A stretch of 9,128 bases of DNA from Clostridiaceae bacterium (GTDB taxonomy: Bacteria; Bacillota; Clostridia; Saccharofermentanales; DTU023), in the NCBI GenBank assembly GCA_012800135.1, contig JAAZJV010000075.1, positions 1 to 9,128 on the forward strand, read 5' to 3'. Below, in pieces: positions 6,338 to 9,128 of this stretch. The translations under genes and the position numbers were made by a program. Below the pieces are notes generated by a model. That model did not search any database. It was not told the origin of the DNA and worked only from the letters and a program-made list of their open reading frames with translations. How positions within the stretch are numbered: the first letter of the stretch is position 1; each line of letters opens with the position of its first letter.

Positions 6338-7684
6338 ATGATTACAGTTATTGGAAGCATCAATATGGATCTTGTCGTCACCGCAAAACGTGCGCCTGAC
6401 ATGGGCGAAACCGTGATGGGCACGTCGTGGACACAAATTCCCGGAGGCAAAGGCGCCAATCAAGCTGTCGCAGCGGCACGAAGCGGCGGAGAGACATGGA
6501 TGGTCGGTCGCCTCGGCAAAGATGCGTTCGGCAACACATTGTTAGAATCGTTAAAGCACGATCCTTTGCATATCGATCACGTAGAAATACACGAAAATGC
6601 ACCTACAGGCATCGCAGCGATTGTCGTCGACGCATCAGGAAGAAATCGCATCACAGTAATTTCAGGCGCAAACTACACAATCCACGCCGACGACATTGAT
6701 CGATTGAGACCGCTGATTGCGCGCTCCTCCGTCCTGCTCATGCAGCTTGAAATCCCTCTCGATGCCGTTGAGCGAGCACTCATCATCGCCAAAGAAGAGC
6801 ACACTTTCAGCATACTTAATCCGGCACCCGCTACCGAATTACCCGATCATTTTTATCGACTTGCCAATCTCATGACGCCAAATGAAAGCGAACTAGCAAT
6901 TCTTTCCGGGTGTCCGACACAGACGGAAAGCGAATGGATCGCGGCTTGCCGCGTCCTCCTAGACCGAGGCCTGTCGTCTATTATAGTGACGCTAGGCGAC
7001 AAAGGCGCATTCTATATGGATCAGAATACAGAGCGGAAATATCCCGTATATCGCGTTACCGCTGTCGACACTACTGCTGCCGGAGACAGCTTTAATGGCA
7101 CATTAGCCAGTGAAATCGCGCGTTACTTGAAAGAAAATAGCGCAAAATGGCGTAGCGTAAACGTTGGCGAAGATGTAGCCTCTCCCTCTGAAACATACGT
7201 TTCCACAAGCAACAAAGAAAAAACTGATCCGCATGCCAAAAAAACTACTGGCCTATGTGCCGAAAAAGCCACCGAAACACAAGCGGAAGCGGGCGCCGAC
7301 TTAAACCTTAAGAATGGTGCTGAAACACATGCTGAAGTGGGCGCCGAATTAAATATTAAGAATGGCGCTGAAACATATGCTGAAGTGGGCGCCGAATTAA
7401 ACCTTAAGAATGGTGCTGAAACACATGCTGAAGTGGGCGCCGAATTAAATTCCGGAGAAGGCGCTGCCGAAAAAACTGAAAAAAGTTCTAACTTTAGCGA
7501 CATTTCAGCTTTTTCGCATTCGTTTCAGATTCCCTACGACATACTCGATCATGCCGTCGATCGCGCAACACGCGCAGCCGCCATCACAGTGACTCGAGAA
7601 GGCGCGCAACCATCTCTTCCCACAGCACAAGAAATCGATGATTTCAATATTTGGTACAAAGCACGCTCACCGAAACAGTCATAA
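6338..7684 (+). CDS. rbsK: Ribokinase (PfkB family) with a large repeat-containing insertion
   Basis: Cytoplasmic kinase that phosphorylates ribose with ATP to ribose-5-phosphate. Motifs are in family order: ITVIGSINMDLVV (2-14), GGKGANQA (36-43, PfkB signature 1), NPAP (161-164), TLGDKGA (218-224) and DTTAAGDSFNG (244-254, PfkB signature 2) with catalytic Asp250. The C-terminal block RATRAAAITVTREGAQPSLP (409-428) supplies the usual nucleotide and cation-site loop. The product is 448 residues against about 300-310 for normal ribokinases. The excess is an alanine/glutamate-rich, predicted disordered stretch at about 268-397, placed between the catalytic-Asp helix and the last helix, and containing four 16-residue repeats. 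The frame is intact through it. I prefer the ATG at 6338 because it gives the standard N-terminus, although its ribosome site is weak; a TTG at 6296 behind GAGGG would add 14 residues. No rbs transport genes are adjacent. Confidence 0.9.
   Translation: MITVIGSINMDLVVTAKRAPDMGETVMGTSWTQIPGGKGANQAVAAARSGGETWMVGRLGKDAFGNTLLESLKHDPLHIDHVEIHENAPTGIAAIVVDASGRNRITVISGANYTIHADDIDRLRPLIARSSVLLMQLEIPLDAVERALIIAKEEHTFSILNPAPATELPDHFYRLANLMTPNESELAILSGCPTQTESEWIAACRVLLDRGLSSIIVTLGDKGAFYMDQNTERKYPVYRVTAVDTTAAGDSFNGTLASEIARYLKENSAKWRSVNVGEDVASPSETYVSTSNKEKTDPHAKKTTGLCAEKATETQAEAGADLNLKNGAETHAEVGAELNIKNGAETYAEVGAELNLKNGAETHAEVGAELNSGEGAAEKTEKSSNFSDISAFSHSFQIPYDILDHAVDRATRAAAITVTREGAQPSLPTAQEIDDFNIWYKARSPKQS
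7265..7456 (+). repeat. Four tandem 48-bp units inside the ribokinase gene
   Basis: Units lie at 7265-7312 (degenerate), 7313-7360, 7361-7408 and 7409-7456. They encode 16 residues each, of the form NGAETHAEVGAELNLK (ribokinase residues 310-373). The three later units are nearly identical at the DNA level, apart from the last two codons of the final one. The first is KATETQAEAGADLNLK. The unit is a multiple of three, so the kinase frame is kept. Confidence 0.95.
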
Positions 7685-7697
7685 ATACAAAAAACAC

Positions 7698-7731
7698 CGG
7701 GAAATGCAGACACAAAAAACCACATATCCCG
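7698..7731 (+). terminator. Possible weak ribokinase terminator stem
   Basis: CGGGAAATG (7698-7706) can pair with CATATCCCG (7723-7731) with one mismatch around a 16-base A-rich loop, 13 bp after the ribokinase stop. There is no T-run after it, so this is a weak call. Confidence 0.25.
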
Positions 7732-7745
7732 TTGCAACAGATTCA

Positions 7746-7831
7746 TCTCTAACACAGCAATCCGGTAAAAGCATCTTCCGTTGCAGTGTCTCTAACACAG
7801 CAATCAGGTAAGAGCATCTCCCGTTGTAGTG
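7746..7831. repeat. Two tandem 43-bp units downstream of ribokinase
   Basis: Units 7746-7788 and 7789-7831 both begin TCTCTAACACAGCAATC and end CCGTTG-AGTG, and differ at only about four positions. Partial, diverged copies seem to flank them: CCCGTTGCAACAG at 7728-7740 and TTTTGCAGTGCC near 7840-7851. It is unrelated in sequence to the 35-bp and 48-bp units nearby. Confidence 0.85.
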
Positions 7832-7950
7832 TCATACCTTTTGCAGTGCCATACCCTCTTGCTTGGAAGGCTTCACCCTATTTGATGTATTGTCTCCTAA
7901 CGATGATATCCATCTTTTTTCCGGAGTTTTTTAAAACGTCAATTCAATTA

Positions 7951-8124
7951 TTATTCCGGAGAGATCATAAGCGCAAACCTCATTTTTATTCCTGAGCGAT
8001 CTCAAGCGCAAGTTCCATCTTTTTTCCCGAGCAATATCAAGCGTAAGCTCCATCATTTTCACGTAGCGATTTAAGTGCTAACTTCATCTTTATTCCGGAG
8101 CGATCTCAAGCGCAAGCTCCATCA
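7951..8124 (-). repeat. Five tandem ~35-bp units overlapping the 3' end of deoD
   Basis: Units lie at 7951-7985, 7986-8020, 8021-8055, 8056-8089 (34 bp, most diverged) and 8090-8124. The last is the authentic end of deoD (stop codon and final codons, MELALEIAPE). Compared with it by eye, unit 7986-8020 matches at 32 of 35 positions and would read MELALEIAQE-stop; unit 8021-8055 matches at 30 and would read MELTLDIARE; unit 7951-7985 matches at 27. A further very diverged unit, retaining TTCCGGAG in phase, may occupy 7916-7950. The period is not a multiple of three, so the copies are out of frame with each other and with deoD. Confidence 0.9.
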
Positions 8125-8809
8125 TTTGACGATATCCTGTCTGACGTGCCTCCGCTGTATCTGCCTCTTTCGTAATCAAGCTATCACTAACCGTAAACAT
8201 CGCAAGCGCACGTTTACCAAGCTTGCGAGCCGTCATATATAGCCCGGCAGACTCCATTTCCGCTCCCAATGCACCGTACTGCATAAGACGTTTAATCACG
8301 TCTTCGGGAAGATCGCTATAAAATTGATCCGAACAGCAAACCGTACCCGCATGCATAGACAATCCCATCTTCTTGCCCGTATCCCATGCATTAAGCAACA
8401 ATTCAAAGTCCGGAGTTGGACAGAAAGCATATGCGCCAAACAGTCCATAACTAATATTGGAATCTGTGTTTGATGCCGTCGCTATAATAAGATTGTGAAG
8501 TTTCACATACGGTTGCATCGCACCGGCACTTCCAATGCGAATAATCGTCTCGACCTCATAGAAAGCAAACAGCTCATGAAAGTAGATCATGGATGACGGC
8601 ATCCCCATGCCGGATCCCATGACTGACACACGTTTTCCTTTGTAGTAGCCTGTGTAGCCGAGCATCCCGCGCACATGGTTAAATTGTTTGGCATCATCAA
8701 AATACGTCTCCGCTACAAACTTTGCACGGAGAGGATCACCCGGCATCAAAACCGTGTTAGCGATTTCATCCGGACTTTTTGCTGCAATATGTGGCGTTGG
8801 AATAGACAT
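8090..8809 (-). CDS. deoD: Purine nucleoside phosphorylase, DeoD type
   Basis: Reversible phosphorolysis of purine (deoxy)ribonucleosides to the free base and (deoxy)ribose-1-phosphate, in the cytoplasm; the family forms hexamers. The product is 239 residues, the same length as E. coli DeoD and collinear with it. Landmarks are MPGDPLRAK (22-30, phosphate loop), VRGMLG (46-51, Arg47), GSGMGMPS (65-72), RIGSAGA (91-97, Arg91), EMESAG (184-189, ribose and base contacts) and TVSD (206-209), with Asp209 and Arg222 as the counterparts of the catalytic Asp and Arg of the E. coli enzyme. The start ATG at 8809-8807 is preceded by AAAGAGGTG about 4 bases away. It is convergent with ribokinase and apparently monocistronic here. 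Its last 11 codons form the first unit of a tandem array that continues past the stop codon, but the protein itself looks complete. The hypoxanthine it makes from inosine is a substrate for the XDH operon in this window. Confidence 0.95.
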   Translation of the reverse strand: MSIPTPHIAAKSPDEIANTVLMPGDPLRAKFVAETYFDDAKQFNHVRGMLGYTGYYKGKRVSVMGSGMGMPSSMIYFHELFAFYEVETIIRIGSAGAMQPYVKLHNLIIATASNTDSNISYGLFGAYAFCPTPDFELLLNAWDTGKKMGLSMHAGTVCCSDQFYSDLPEDVIKRLMQYGALGAEMESAGLYMTARKLGKRALAMFTVSDSLITKEADTAEARQTGYRQMMELALEIAPE

Positions 8810-8906
8810 CTTACACCTCTTTCTTTGATAAAAAACCGTATGGTTTATTGAATAGATATATTAATTACTATAACAAAAAGATCGCTCATTCTCATTCAGA
8901 ACACTT

Positions 8907-8936
8907 TATATAACCTAATCGATTAGATAACGCCAA
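8907..8936 (-). promoter_or_regulatory. Candidate deoD promoter with a palindromic operator-like site
   Basis: On the minus strand, TTGGCG (8936-8931) and TATATA (8912-8907) are 18 bp apart, about 100 bp before the deoD start. The spacer between them contains the perfect 12-bp palindrome CTAATCGATTAG (8915-8926), the classic place for a repressor to act. About two 12-bp perfect palindromes are expected by chance in the window, and the -10 match is imperfect. Confidence 0.33.
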
Positions 8937-9128
8937 TGGCCAATTTTTCAAATTTATCAGCATCACCGCCCATGACTAATCGGAGTGGTCAATTTTTCAG
9001 CTTTATTAGATTCATCGTCCCACTAATCCAACAGGACGGCCAGTCTTCATGTTTTTTAGAGTCTTTGCATCGATATTGCGGTAACCACTGGCCAGTTTCT
9101 CAGTTTTTTCAGCATTATCGTCCATGAT
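8935..9128 (-). repeat. Four degenerate tandem units of about 50 bp at the right edge
   Basis: On the plus strand the anchor TGGCCA or a variant (TGGTCA, CGGCCA) recurs at 8937, 8986, 9037 and 9089, spaced 49, 51 and 52 bp. It is usually followed by ATTTTTCA-like tracts and a CATC-CGTCCATGA-like end. On the minus strand the units read as related peptides in different frames, for example DNAEKTEKLA and DADKFEKLA. The array may continue beyond the window. With deoD's upstream region (8810-8934) this makes up about 320 bp with no confident gene. Confidence 0.6.
9012..9128 (-). CDS. Possible C-terminal tail of an unidentified minus-strand gene (partial)
   Basis: One minus-strand frame is open from the right edge for 38 residues (beginning IMDDNAEKTEKLASGYRN, ending GLVGR) to a TGA at 9014-9012. 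I do not recognise the product. It is lysine-rich and hydrophilic and lies wholly within the degenerate 50-bp array, so it may be repeat DNA that happens to be open. In favour of coding, deoD shows the same arrangement, a gene end followed by decaying copies of that end. The opposite strand is also open here and looks no more gene-like. Confidence 0.22.
   Translation of the reverse strand: MMDDNAEKTEKLASGYRNIDAKTLKNMKTGRPVGLVGR

Larger units (their letters stand above)
7685..8089. other. Repeat-rich intergenic region between convergent ribokinase and deoD
   Basis: About 405 bp without a credible gene. The left part holds a possible weak terminator stem and a 43-bp tandem duplication; the right part holds four of the five 35-bp units derived from the end of deoD. 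The plus-strand frame at 7786-7995 runs straight through these repeats and has no ribosome site or family resemblance. Confidence 0.6.

Noticed and set aside
7123..7503. Antisense 126-codon frame opposite the ribokinase insert, with a repeated SAPTSACVSAPF peptide
   Set aside because: It is the mirror of the in-frame 48-bp repeats; the sense strand carries a recognised kinase continuing on both sides.
7786..7995. Plus-strand 69-codon hydrophobic frame after ribokinase
   Set aside because: It starts inside the 43-bp repeat and ends in the 35-bp array, has no ribosome site and no recognisable product.
7746..8124. CRISPR array
   Set aside because: The units are directly adjacent with no unique spacers, they diverge from each other, and no cas genes are present.
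8833..8846. AAACC-ATAC-GGTTT hairpin followed by Ts on the deoD strand, as an attenuator
   Set aside because: Only five base pairs, mostly A-T, and no alternative pairing seen; too weak to call.
8810..8900. Purine riboswitch upstream of deoD (also checked upstream of xdhA)
   Set aside because: I could not find the three-helix arrangement or conserved core expected of the purine aptamer.
8936..9127. Plus-strand 63-codon frame at the right edge with ~17-residue periodicity
   Set aside because: The periodicity follows from the ~50-bp DNA repeat; no ribosome site. Both strands are open, so coding on this strand is not supported.

Overview
The window reads as chromosomal DNA of a moderate-GC, probably anaerobic, Firmicutes-like bacterium. 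The grounds are purine-rich Shine-Dalgarno sites, an E. coli-type three-subunit xanthine dehydrogenase operon and a PhoU-fused Na/Pi cotransporter. This placement is inference; there is no rRNA or other phylogenetic marker. No tRNA, rRNA, insertion sequence, integrase or CRISPR array was found.

Layout from left to right. (1) Minus-strand xanthine dehydrogenase operon: xdhA (molybdenum subunit, 609-2903), then xdhB (FAD subunit, 1-544), which is cut by the left edge; the 2Fe-2S subunit gene would be expected beyond that edge. (2) A 386-bp divergent spacer holding candidate promoters for both sides. (3) A plus-strand nitroreductase-family flavoprotein gene (3290-3844), followed by a strong stem-loop. 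(4) A convergent minus-strand gene for an NptA/YjbB-type Na+/phosphate cotransporter with a C-terminal PhoU domain (4031-5869), with a long leader. (5) A divergent plus-strand ribokinase gene (6338-7684) whose product carries a roughly 130-residue low-complexity insertion near its C-terminus. (6) A minus-strand DeoD-type purine nucleoside phosphorylase gene (8090-8809), convergent with ribokinase. (7) A repeat-rich right edge with at most the tail of one more minus-strand reading frame.

Functionally the genes suggest nucleoside and purine use. DeoD splits purine nucleosides with phosphate into base and (deoxy)ribose-1-phosphate, XdhAB(C) hydroxylates hypoxanthine and xanthine, ribokinase phosphorylates free ribose, and the Na/Pi carrier could supply phosphate. 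They lie in separate transcription units, so joint regulation is only a hypothesis.

The most unusual property is the density of short imperfect tandem repeats, each locus with its own unit: 48 bp x4 inside the ribokinase gene (in frame), 43 bp x2 just after it, 35 bp x5 at and beyond the 3' end of deoD (units derived from the last codons of deoD), about 50 bp x4 at the right edge, and a much more degenerate 77 bp x3 in the cotransporter leader. I did not find a recognisable new defence or mobile system; the repeats are the feature worth following up.
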